Virus record (IMG/VR): IMGVR_UViG_3300048997_000233
Coordinates: 1-25,087 of that record
Source: a virus
Reading direction: 5' to 3' (one strand)
DNA: 25,087 nt
Part shown: in pieces, positions 15,221 to 22,264 of the stretch
Numbering within the stretch: position 1 is the stretch's first letter
Layout of the letters: each line of letters starts with the position of its first letter
The notes under the pieces: model-generated
What the model saw: the letters and a program-made list of their open reading frames with translations, nothing else
Database searches by the model: none
What the model was told of the DNA's origin: nothing
Made by a program: the position numbers and the translations under genes

Positions 15221-17880
15221 TTCGGGGCCAGCTCGGTCGTGCCGCCCTTGACGACGACCGCCAAGAGGGTCATCGGCCACGGGTTCGGCTGGCGCACGAA
15301 CACCGTGCGGTGCGCCGATGAGCCGCCCGGCATGGCAACCCTCAGATCGTCGCTGAAGAGGCGCGGCGCCCAGTCGAACAGATCGTCGGTGTCGCGCGGA
15401 TCGATCGTGTCGAGGTGGTCGGCATCGGGGCCGTACTGGCCGCCGACGGTCTCGAACACCCGGAGGTACAGATGGTCGAGCCGGCCGGTCTTCATCTGGG
15501 TCGTGCCGTCGGGTGACAGGAGATCGAGGTCGAGCGTCATCAGCTCGCGGTTGGCGTAGTACCCGGCGGTGACGAGGCTCGCCGCCGGGTTGACCGTGAT
15601 CGTCCCGCCGCTGACGATCTGCGCGGGATAGAGCGCGCCGTCGCCGATCACCGCGACCGCGCGGCCGTTGAACGCGCTGAACCCGGTAAAGCTGGTCGCC
15701 ATTTTGGTATAGCTCCAGTTGCCCGACGGCGACGGCTGGGAGCTGTTCGGGCTATCCATGCACTCGGCGACGATGATCGTCGGGCTGGTGACCTGGGTCA
15801 GCCGGAACGTGCCGTTGTTGATGCGCAGCGCGGTGCCCGGGGTGAGATCGCCGGCGACCGCGAGGCTGCTGCTGAAATTGAACCCGACCGCGTCGCCGCG
15901 CTTCGGGATCACCGGCTGCAACGTGACCGGATCGAGGGCGAAAAGCGGCGTGCAGATCATCGCCGGGAAGGTCAAGGGCGATGAGATCGCGCTGTCCTGG
16001 AACACCGCCTGGTCGAGCGGCTGCGCCCGGAACGGCGGGGTCGAGACCTCGATTGTGCGGGTCAAGCCGCCGCCCGGGTCGTTGCGCAGAACGCTGAGCC
16101 ACACCTCGTCATAGGGCGTCGGATCGGCGCTGGTGGCGACCGCGAGGCTTTCGACAAACGGCGGCGCGCCCCAATACGTGCCGCCGAGCGTGTGCGGGTG
16201 CCAGGCGGCGACCTGGACGTTGCCGTTGGGGTCGTCGGCGAGATAGGTCAGCCCGACCAGGGCGCCGTTATTGGTGACCGCCCAGATGATCTGGTGCGGG
16301 CTCTGCGCGTAGTCGAGCTGCTTCAGCCCCTTCAGCATCAGGTGGCGGCCGAACGGCGCCGGCTCGGGGCCGATCATCCCGCCGGCGACCCAGCGATAGA
16401 TCCACTGGCGCAAGCGCTGGCCGCTGCCGTCGACGAAGAGGAGGGCCTTGCCGATCCGGAGCGGCATCACCGGCGCGCTGGTGTATTTGGTCTCGCGGTA
16501 GGCCTGGACGTTGGTCTGGGTCAGCGCCGCGCCGACCGATGACGGCGACACGATGAATTCGCCGTCGCCGGCGCCGATGCCGATCTCCGGGGTCTGGAAA
16601 TTGCCGGCCGGACTGGCCCAGCGGATCGGGTCGGCCTGGTCGTCGTCGAGGTCGAAGGCCAGCGCCGAGGTATCGAGCACCTGGCCGCTGGCGAGGCTCG
16701 GCGCCATGTTCAGATAGTTCGAGAGGCCGATCTGCGAGCCCCAGACGCGCTTCGGCGCGTTGACATTGCTGAACGCCAAGAGGCGCTGCTGGAATGTCGC
16801 GCCGCCCACTTGCGGATACCCCTCATAGGGGCACCAGGCGCCGAGCCGCCATGTGTTGAGGGCGGCGGTGGTGGCGAACACGCCCTGCAATGTGTTGCCG
16901 AGCGCGTCGAGCGTCATCAGCCCGAGCGACAGGGTCACCACGGTGGCGCTGGTCCACGCGGTGATCGTCCCCCACAGCCACACCGCGGTCTCGAATTGCG
17001 GCCAGGTCGGGTTGACGCTGATGCCGCTGCCGAGCCCCGAGGTCGAGCCTTGCAGCACCGGGTTGGCCGGCGCCACCAGATACTGCCCGGGATCGGTGAT
17101 GACCGCGTCCTTGACCGCGCCGCCGGCGGCGATCGCCGTCACCGTCAAGACCGCCGGGCGGATGAACACCCCGCCGGCCAGGGTGATCGTGTCGCCCGGG
17201 TTGTAGTTCGTCCCGAAGCTGATGACGGTGGCGCCGGTATAGCTGAGCCCGAGGGTCTGCTGCGAGATCCGCACCGGCCGCCCGACGTCGTCGGCGCGGA
17301 ACCCGGTGCCGCCGTTGATCCCGACGGTCGAGCTCGAGGTCAGGGTGACGCTGGTCGCACCGGCCGCGCTCGGGGTGACCGTCGTGCTGTTCGGCACCGC
17401 ATCGAGATAGGGGCCGTCGGCAAACACCGGCGCGGCCAAGCCAAAGCTTGTCGGGGCGACCCAATTGAGGGTCTGCGGCGGGTGCGCGCTGTGCCAGATG
17501 AAGAGCCGGCCGGGCTGTCGGGTGAAGCTGAGCCCGGCGATGTCGCCGGCGGCGTAGGGCGTCGCCACCTCGAGTGGACCGCCCGACAGCACCTGCGCCC
17601 GCTTCAAAAAAAAGCGGATATAGCCCGGCCCGAATTCGAGGATGAAGTTGAGCCCGGCGGCCGGGCTGAAGCGTTCGAGCCGCACCGGCAGCGACGGGCT
17701 GGCATTCTTCGCCGGCGCAACATAGCGGAACCCCGGCCGGCTGGTCGCCCCGCCCTGCGGCAGGATCAGCATGTTGCGGGCGCTCGCCAGCGCCTCCTTG
17801 TAGCCCGGCAAATCGGTGCGCGACGAATATTCCGGCGCCCACTCGCCGGCGGAAAAGCTCGATTGGATGAGGCTCGGCAT
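15217..17880 (-). CDS. Tail tubular protein B (T7 gp12-like)
   Basis: The protein has 887 residues, somewhat longer than T7 gp12 (about 790). The N-terminus carries the usual family pattern: SSFSAGEWAPEYSSRTDLPG, an RNMLILPQGGATSRPGFRYV segment, a basic RLERFSP and LNFILEFGPGYIRFFLKR. The rest is beta-rich with SPAGNFQTPEIGIGAGDGEF-type strands. Such proteins form the tubular tail/nozzle below the adaptor ring and guide DNA during ejection. It starts at TGATG after the mini zinc-finger gene and ends in an ATGA overlap with the small internal virion gene. A run of eight T in the coding strand (17606-17613) lies in the FFLKR region; it is unusual in such a GC-rich gene but in frame. Confidence 0.85.
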   Translation of the reverse strand: MPSLIQSSFSAGEWAPEYSSRTDLPGYKEALASARNMLILPQGGATSRPGFRYVAPAKNASPSLPVRLERFSPAAGLNFILEFGPGYIRFFLKRAQVLSGGPLEVATPYAAGDIAGLSFTRQPGRLFIWHSAHPPQTLNWVAPTSFGLAAPVFADGPYLDAVPNSTTVTPSAAGATSVTLTSSSTVGINGGTGFRADDVGRPVRISQQTLGLSYTGATVISFGTNYNPGDTITLAGGVFIRPAVLTVTAIAAGGAVKDAVITDPGQYLVAPANPVLQGSTSGLGSGISVNPTWPQFETAVWLWGTITAWTSATVVTLSLGLMTLDALGNTLQGVFATTAALNTWRLGAWCPYEGYPQVGGATFQQRLLAFSNVNAPKRVWGSQIGLSNYLNMAPSLASGQVLDTSALAFDLDDDQADPIRWASPAGNFQTPEIGIGAGDGEFIVSPSSVGAALTQTNVQAYRETKYTSAPVMPLRIGKALLFVDGSGQRLRQWIYRWVAGGMIGPEPAPFGRHLMLKGLKQLDYAQSPHQIIWAVTNNGALVGLTYLADDPNGNVQVAAWHPHTLGGTYWGAPPFVESLAVATSADPTPYDEVWLSVLRNDPGGGLTRTIEVSTPPFRAQPLDQAVFQDSAISSPLTFPAMICTPLFALDPVTLQPVIPKRGDAVGFNFSSSLAVAGDLTPGTALRINNGTFRLTQVTSPTIIVAECMDSPNSSQPSPSGNWSYTKMATSFTGFSAFNGRAVAVIGDGALYPAQIVSGGTITVNPAASLVTAGYYANRELMTLDLDLLSPDGTTQMKTGRLDHLYLRVFETVGGQYGPDADHLDTIDPRDTDDLFDWAPRLFSDDLRVAMPGGSSAHRTVFVRQPNPWPMTLLAVVVKGGTTELAPK

Positions 17881-18083
17881 CAGAGAAGCCGCGGCCCGAA
17901 CTGGGCCTCCTCAATCGCCCGCCTGGCTGCGGCGAGCGCTCGCGCCGCCTCAGCTCCCCTGGCGCCGCGCGTCGCGCGTTTCTGGGCGGCCGGCAACAGG
18001 CGCCAGTGGAACGGGCAGAAATACCCGAAGCGGATCTCGGCCTTGCAGCCGACCGCCTGGCACCGGATGTTATCGTCGCTCAT
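17880..18083 (-). CDS. Mini zinc-finger-like protein between tail tubular genes
   Basis: The protein has 67 residues. The N-terminal half has C8, C13, C23 and H26 (CQAVGCKAEIRFGYFCPFHW), a CX4C-X9-CX2H arrangement able to bind one zinc. The C-terminal half is an Arg/Ala-rich helix (RATRGARGAEAARALAAARR). The ATG at 18083 lies 2 bases after the stop of the adaptor gene and the stop overlaps the next ATG as TGATG, so it is tightly embedded in the operon. I recognise no named family. It might be a virion assembly factor or a small nucleic-acid-binding regulator; both are guesses. High-GC codon use matches its neighbours. Confidence 0.72.
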   Translation of the reverse strand: MSDDNIRCQAVGCKAEIRFGYFCPFHWRLLPAAQKRATRGARGAEAARALAAARRAIEEAQFGPRLL

Positions 18084-18085
18084 GG

Positions 18086-20362
18086 CTACCAGCGCGCGCG
18101 CAGCAACAGATCGGCGTCGAACTGGCGCGGGCTCGCCTGCTGCGCGCTGGTGGTGCGCGCGAGGCTGACATAGCGCTCGCATTCGACCGTCATCGCCTGT
18201 TTCAGGTTGAGGTCGCGCATCAGCGTCCACGCCAGATTGGCCGCGATGTCGAAGACGATCGCCTTGACCAGCAGCGGGTCCATCAGGGTCGGGTTGGTCA
18301 GGTCGAAGATGTAGGTCACGTCGAGCGGCGAGCCGGCGTCGGTCACGACGCAGCGCCCGAGGCCCGCGATGTTGATGATCTCCCAGCGCGTGCGGCCGTC
18401 TTCCGGCAGTTCGTAAAACCGGATGAAATCGGCCGGGAGCACATAGGCGTTGCCATAGGTGAACAACGGCGCCGTCGCCGACGCGGTCAGCTGCGCCTGG
18501 ACCTTGGCGCAGCGCCACGGCGCCGCCTCCAGCATCGCGCGGCGCGCCGGGTTGTAGAACTGCCGCGCGAGCCGCGCGCGCCGGTCGTTTTCCGGCGGGT
18601 CGGCGCTGGCCTTCGGGTCGTCGCCGAGCATCGCCAGCGCCATCGCGCTGATCCCGGCCGCGGTCGTCTCGTCGGCGAGGAGGTTGCGCGGGCTGACCTG
18701 CGACGCGCTGATCGCCGCCGCCATCGCCAGATGCGCGTCGCGCTCGCTCAACAGCGAGGTCTTGAGGTTGAGGTCGGCGCGCAGCGCCCAGGCGAGGTTG
18801 GCCGCGATGTCGGCGATGATCGCCTTGACCAGCAGCGGATCCATCTGGGTCGGATCGGCGAGGTCAAACACATAGGTGACGTGCACCGGGGTCGGCGCGT
18901 CGGTCATCAGGCAGCGCCCGACGGAGGGCACGTTGACCAGCTCCCAGCGCATGTCGTCGGCGTCCGGCAACTCGTAAAACCGGATGAAATCCGTGGGGAG
19001 CACATAGGCCGTCGAATAGGTGAACAACGGTGGCGTCCCCGACGCGGTCAGCGCGGCCTGGCGCCTTGCGCAGCGCCACGGCGCCGCTTCGAGCATCGCG
19101 CGCCGCGACGGGTCGTAGAACTGCCGCGCCAGCCGCGCGCGCCGGTTGTTCTCCGGCGGGTCGACATTGCCCTTCGGGTCCTCGCCGAGCATCGCCAGCG
19201 CCATCGCGCTGATCCCGGTCGAGCTCGTCGCGCCGGCAACGAGGTTGCGATAGCTCGCCTGCTCGGCGCTGATCGCGGCGGCCATCGTCAGATGCGCATC
19301 GCGCTCGGCGAGGATCGAGGTCTTCAGGTTGAGGTCGCGCATCAGCGCCCAGGCCAGGTTGGCCGCGATGTCGGCGATGATCGCCTTGACCAACAGCGGG
19401 TCCATCTGGGTCGGGTCGGTCAGGTCGAACACATAGGTCACATGGACCGGGCCCGGAGCGTCGGTCATCAGGCAGCGCCCGATGGAGGGCACGTTGACCA
19501 GCTCCCAGCGCATGTCGTCGGCGTCCGGCAATTCGTAGAACCGGATGAAATCCGCGGGCAGCACAAAGGACCCGGCATAGGTGAAGAGCGGCACCGTCAA
19601 GGACCCGGTCAAAATCACCTGGCGCTTGGCGCAGCGCCACGGCGCGGCCTCGAGCATCGCGCGGCGCGAGGTGTCGTAGAACTGCCGCGCCAGCCGGCCG
19701 CGCCGGTTGTTCTCCGGCGGGTCGACGTTGCCCTTGGGGTCCTCGCCGAGCATCGCCAGCGCCATCGCGCTGATCCCGGCCGCACTCGTCGCGCTGGCGA
19801 GGAGGTTGCGGAAGCTGGCCTGCTCGGCGCTCGACGCGGCGGCCTGCGCGAGATAGCCGTCGCGATCGGCCTGGCAGCTCTGTTTGAGGCTCATGTCGCG
19901 GACCAGCGGCCACGCCATGTTGGCGCCGAGCTCGGCGGCGATCGCCATCACCAGGAGCGGCGTCATCTCGGTGCAGTCGAGGAGATCGAACACATAGGTG
20001 ATGTCTAGGGGTGCGGTCGCATCGGTGACGACGCAGCGGCCGATGCCGGGCAGGTTCATCACCTCCCAGCGCTGGTCGTCGGCGACCGGCAGTTCGTAGA
20101 ACCGGATGAAATCGGCCGGCAGCACATAGCAATGGGCATAGGTGAAGGCGGGCGGCGCCGTCGTCTCGGCGAGCTGCGCCGTGCGCTTGGCGCAGCGCCA
20201 CGGCGAGGCTTCGAGCATCGCCCGCCGGCTGGTGTCGTAGAACTGGCCGCTGAGGCGCCCGCGCTTGTTGTTGTCGGGCGGATCGACATTCTCGATCGGG
20301 TCCTCGCTGAGCATCGCGAGGGCCATGTTCGAAATCGATGTCGGGCTGTCGCCGGCGGCCAT
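18086..20362 (-). CDS. Quadruple-repeat tail tubular protein A-like adaptor
   Basis: The protein has 758 residues, made of four consecutive copies of one adaptor domain starting at residues 9, 196, 383 and 570, each 187 residues apart. Every copy has the series (S/G)IS(N/A)MALAML, ENN/DNN-RR.RL..QFY, RRAMLEA.PWRCAK, a LPADFIRFYEL-type strand, GRC(V/L)(V/M)TDA, TY(V/I)FDL and a final long helix. This is the pattern of T7 gp11-like tail tubular proteins, which are normally one domain of about 190-200 residues and form the 12-subunit ring joining portal and tail. Copies 2 and 3 are most alike; copies 1 and 4 share variants such as VVTDA and PLD. No stops or shifts interrupt the frame. It lies between the capsid genes and tail tubular protein B, where an adaptor is expected. 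The family call is by motif, not by search. Confidence 0.85.
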   Translation of the reverse strand: MAAGDSPTSISNMALAMLSEDPIENVDPPDNNKRGRLSGQFYDTSRRAMLEASPWRCAKRTAQLAETTAPPAFTYAHCYVLPADFIRFYELPVADDQRWEVMNLPGIGRCVVTDATAPLDITYVFDLLDCTEMTPLLVMAIAAELGANMAWPLVRDMSLKQSCQADRDGYLAQAAASSAEQASFRNLLASATSAAGISAMALAMLGEDPKGNVDPPENNRRGRLARQFYDTSRRAMLEAAPWRCAKRQVILTGSLTVPLFTYAGSFVLPADFIRFYELPDADDMRWELVNVPSIGRCLMTDAPGPVHVTYVFDLTDPTQMDPLLVKAIIADIAANLAWALMRDLNLKTSILAERDAHLTMAAAISAEQASYRNLVAGATSSTGISAMALAMLGEDPKGNVDPPENNRRARLARQFYDPSRRAMLEAAPWRCARRQAALTASGTPPLFTYSTAYVLPTDFIRFYELPDADDMRWELVNVPSVGRCLMTDAPTPVHVTYVFDLADPTQMDPLLVKAIIADIAANLAWALRADLNLKTSLLSERDAHLAMAAAISASQVSPRNLLADETTAAGISAMALAMLGDDPKASADPPENDRRARLARQFYNPARRAMLEAAPWRCAKVQAQLTASATAPLFTYGNAYVLPADFIRFYELPEDGRTRWEIINIAGLGRCVVTDAGSPLDVTYIFDLTNPTLMDPLLVKAIVFDIAANLAWTLMRDLNLKQAMTVECERYVSLARTTSAQQASPRQFDADLLLRARW
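18089..20338 (-). repeat. Four tandem 561-bp coding repeats
   Basis: Units are 20338-19778, 19777-19217, 19216-18656 and 18655-18089. Landmark CATCGCGCTG (plus strand) recurs at 18641, 19202 and 19763, with the diverged copy CATGTTCGAA at 20324, so the period is exactly 561 bp each time. The phase is 187 codons and never breaks. Similarity is high between the inner units and lower at the outer ones, consistent with ancient unequal crossing-over followed by drift under selection. Confidence 0.95.
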
Positions 20363-20379
20363 GTTCCCGGTTCCTCGGC

Positions 20380-20988
20380 TCAGCCTTCCATCGTGTACGT
20401 GACGCGCACCCGCAGCGTGCCCGAGCCGGGCAGGGAAGCGGCGCCGACCGTCATGATGATGTCTTCGAAGTTGAACCCGCCCTGCGCCGGGGCCTGCGGC
20501 ATCGTCGCCGTCGTCGGCTTGCCGAGATAGTCGTACCCGGTGTTGATCTGCACCCCGCAGGTCGCCAGCGGCGGCCCGAACCTGGTGTTCGTGTTGAGCG
20601 CGGTCAGCGTCGCCGCGGCGCCGTAGATCGCGCTGTTGGCGTTATGCGCGTCGCCGAACGCCAGGGTGGCGGAGCCGAGCGAGGTGTCGGTGATGACATC
20701 GATCGAATCGATGACCGCGAACAGCGGCAGCCGGCACACCGCAAAGACGGTGCCCGAAGCCTGCGCCGCCATCGTGAACGTCGCCGATTTCCGCCGCACC
20801 CTGCCGCCGTCGAGATTGACCTGGTTCAGCACCTGGATGCCGCCGGCCATATTGCCCGACAGGTTGGTCATCAAGTCGCTGAACGCCGTCGCCGGAGTAT
20901 CGACAAACGCGATGTTGGGCGAGTGGTACAAACCCCATTCGTCGATGCGGGCGAGCCCGCCGAGCCTCTTGTACTGGAACGGATGCAT
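20380..20988 (-). CDS. Capsid-linked structural protein, unknown family
   Basis: The protein has 202 residues. It begins MHPFQYKRLGGLARIDEWGL and is mostly beta-type with alternating small and hydrophobic residues (VFAVCRLPLFAVIDSIDVIT, SATLAFGDAHNANSAIYGAA), ending in a strand RVRVTYTMEG. Proteins of this size and texture often follow the capsid gene in podovirus genomes. It may be a head decoration or head-completion protein. GGGGAG lies about 9 bases before the ATG, and three 7-bp repeats lie just before that. The adaptor gene follows after 17 bp. The structural role is inferred from position. Confidence 0.68.
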   Translation of the reverse strand: MHPFQYKRLGGLARIDEWGLYHSPNIAFVDTPATAFSDLMTNLSGNMAGGIQVLNQVNLDGGRVRRKSATFTMAAQASGTVFAVCRLPLFAVIDSIDVITDTSLGSATLAFGDAHNANSAIYGAAATLTALNTNTRFGPPLATCGVQINTGYDYLGKPTTATMPQAPAQGGFNFEDIIMTVGAASLPGSGTLRVRVTYTMEG

Positions 20989-21003
20989 CTGACTTACTCC
21001 CCT

Positions 21004-21024
21004 TGATCTCTAATCTCTGATCTC
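21004..21024. repeat. Three 7-bp tandem repeats before the structural gene
   Basis: On the minus strand the leader reads GAGATCA GAGATTA GAGATCA, followed by the purine-rich ribosome site of the 202-residue gene. It is an AT-richer patch in a GC-rich genome. It may keep the ribosome site unstructured; this is inference. Confidence 0.6.
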
Positions 21025-21026
21025 TG

Positions 21027-21050
21027 TTGTCTGCGTCTACACGCAGACAA
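21027..21050 (-). promoter_or_regulatory. Perfect 10-bp stem-loop over the capsid stop codon
   Basis: TTGTCTGCGT and ACGCAGACAA flank a 4-nt loop (GTAG on the coding strand). The loop contains the TAG stop of the capsid gene. No T tract follows on the coding strand, so it is not a standard intrinsic terminator. It could stabilise the capsid mRNA end or mark an RNase processing site. Confidence 0.65.
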
Positions 21051-21972
21051 TCTCGACGACTTTCACCTCTTCGAGGCGGGCCGCGCCGATCGCCATGTCG
21101 CTGTAGACGTAGAGCCCGAACCGTTTGTCGGCGCGCTCGGAGATGCGGCTTTCGATGCCGCGCGCGACCCCCATGCCGAGCCCGGATTTGCGCCACGCCA
21201 TGACCCTGGTCTGGCCCGACCCGTTGAGCTGCTGGCGCTCGGTATGGATGAAGTTGAAGTTGATGAAGCTGCCGCCCTGGATCTTGCCGCGGGTCAGCTC
21301 GCGGACCGCGTTGTAGTCGGCGTTGGTGAATTCGGTGGTGGCCAGGAGGTTGCCGAACTGCTTGGCGCCGCACCCGAGATAGATCTCTTCGTCTTCCTCG
21401 CCCTCGCCGGTCTGCAACGCGACCAGCGCCGAGATCAGCTTGGAGACGGTGAGGCCCGAATTGCCCGAGCCGTTGCCGTAGGTCCAATCGTTGACCGCGA
21501 CGACGGTGCCGGCCGGCTGCGCTGGCGTGCTTTCGGTGTTGCCGTTCGGCCAGGTCAGGGCGGTGGCGCCGGCATGCCCGGCATAGGCGACGCCGAACCC
21601 CGCGGCGATCGCCTCGTCGTCGAACCCGCGCTGCATCGCAAACGCGGCGTTTTGGGCATAGGTCGAGGCCGGGTCGATCAACAGCCGGGCGCGGTCGAGC
21701 CGGTCGACCAAATCGCCCCAATCGTAATCGTAGGGCGCGATCCGGCGGCGCAGATGCTGGGTGTTCATCATCGGGCTGTCGGAATGCCGGGCGATGACCT
21801 TGCGCGCGCCGGTCGGGGCGACCTGCTCCATGTAGGCCGCCTCGCCGGTGATGTTGTCCTCCATGAGGCAGGGCCGGAAACGCGAATACTTCTGCTGTGC
21901 GAGAAACCGCACATTGCTCGAAAAGGCGAGCACCATGGCGTCGGTGACGGTAAAAGACACTGGGTTCTCCAT
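21037..21972 (-). CDS. Major capsid protein
   Basis: The protein has 311 residues. It matches the pattern of a common podovirus/prophage capsid family: FTVTDAMVLAFSSNVRFLAQ at the start, then LMEDNITGEAAYMEQVAPTG, a RHSDSPMMNTQHLRRRIAPY segment and YDWGDLVDRLDRARLLIDP-like helix, YAQNAAFAMQRGFDDEAIAA, and the later GQTRVMAWRKSGLGMGVARG. An HK97-type fold is expected for this family but cannot be verified from sequence alone. The scaffold gene lies upstream. The gene is isolated by 292 bp from the scaffold and by 48 bp from the next gene, with stem-loops on both sides, unlike the tightly overlapped genes further on. No close ribosome site is obvious: GAGGA lies 15 bases before the ATG, in the loop of a predicted hairpin. 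Confidence 0.88.
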   Translation of the reverse strand: MENPVSFTVTDAMVLAFSSNVRFLAQQKYSRFRPCLMEDNITGEAAYMEQVAPTGARKVIARHSDSPMMNTQHLRRRIAPYDYDWGDLVDRLDRARLLIDPASTYAQNAAFAMQRGFDDEAIAAGFGVAYAGHAGATALTWPNGNTESTPAQPAGTVVAVNDWTYGNGSGNSGLTVSKLISALVALQTGEGEEDEEIYLGCGAKQFGNLLATTEFTNADYNAVRELTRGKIQGGSFINFNFIHTERQQLNGSGQTRVMAWRKSGLGMGVARGIESRISERADKRFGLYVYSDMAIGAARLEEVKVVEIVCV

Positions 21973-21980
21973 CGGGTCTG

Positions 21981-22005
21981 CCGCCGGTCCTCAACCGGTC
22001 GGCGG
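21981..22005 (-). promoter_or_regulatory. Leader hairpin before capsid ATG with GAGGA in the loop
   Basis: On the coding strand CCG-A-CCGG pairs with CCGG-CGG around a 7-nt loop TTGAGGA: seven pairs with one bulged A. GAGGA is the best Shine-Dalgarno-like sequence for the capsid gene but lies 15 nt from the ATG. Folding could display it or alter its effective distance. The fold is drawn by eye. Confidence 0.4.
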
Positions 22006-22145
22006 TTGCGGGTGTCGGCTGAGATCCCCGCTCCCGATGCTGCTGCATCCCCAGCGGACCCGTGCCTTGGGGTTTAACGTCCCCCCGATGACGTGGCCGG
22101 CCTCCGGACGCTTCTCAGCGATCCCCGGCTCGCCGGCCGGTTTGG

Positions 22146-22253
22146 TTCACAATGAGGCAGTGAGGCGGTGAGGTGGTCTACGGTTTCGCACCGGCCAGCC
22201 CAGCAGTGCGAAACGATCAACCCCTTCTCACCGCCTCACTGCCTCATTGTGAA
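22146..22253. repeat. 27-bp perfect inverted repeat with nested 9-bp inverted repeat
   Basis: The outer arms are 22146-22172 and 22227-22253, exact reverse complements. An inner pair GTTTCGCAC (22183-22191) and GTGCGAAAC (22206-22214) surrounds a 14-bp loop. The left arm itself is built from repeated TGAGGC/GTGAGG units. The element fills most of the gap between scaffold and capsid genes. It has no T tract, so it may be an RNA processing or mRNA-stabilising structure, or the remains of a small palindromic mobile element. Confidence 0.9.
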
Positions 22254-22264
22254 ACTCTTCCCCT

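Noticed and set aside
15221-15280. A longer N-terminus for the small internal virion protein beginning at 15280
   Set aside because: The added residues lie inside the tail tubular protein B gene and are Arg/Gly-rich; the ATGA overlap supports 15220.
17606-17613. Eight-T run in tail tubular protein B as a programmed frameshift site
   Set aside because: It could allow slippage, but the zero frame continues to a full-length, well-matched protein and no alternative product makes sense.
18084-18518. A 212-codon version of the mini zinc-finger gene starting at 18518
   Set aside because: The added part is an off-frame reading of the fourth adaptor unit. The ATG at 18083 just after the adaptor stop is the natural start.
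17816-20008. A 730-codon plus-strand open frame opposite the adaptor gene
   Set aside because: It is the mirror of the four 561-bp repeats in GC-rich DNA: Arg/His/Asp-rich, no domain pattern, and the minus strand encodes a recognisable family.
18089-20338. Repeats considered as CRISPR or a non-coding satellite
   Set aside because: The units are 561 bp, in frame and protein-coding with conserved domain motifs; there are no short repeats with unique spacers anywhere in the window.
22146-22253. Large inverted repeat as a simple intrinsic terminator
   Set aside because: No T-rich tract follows either arm in a useful position, and the capsid gene downstream would need its own promoter, for which I see no good boxes.
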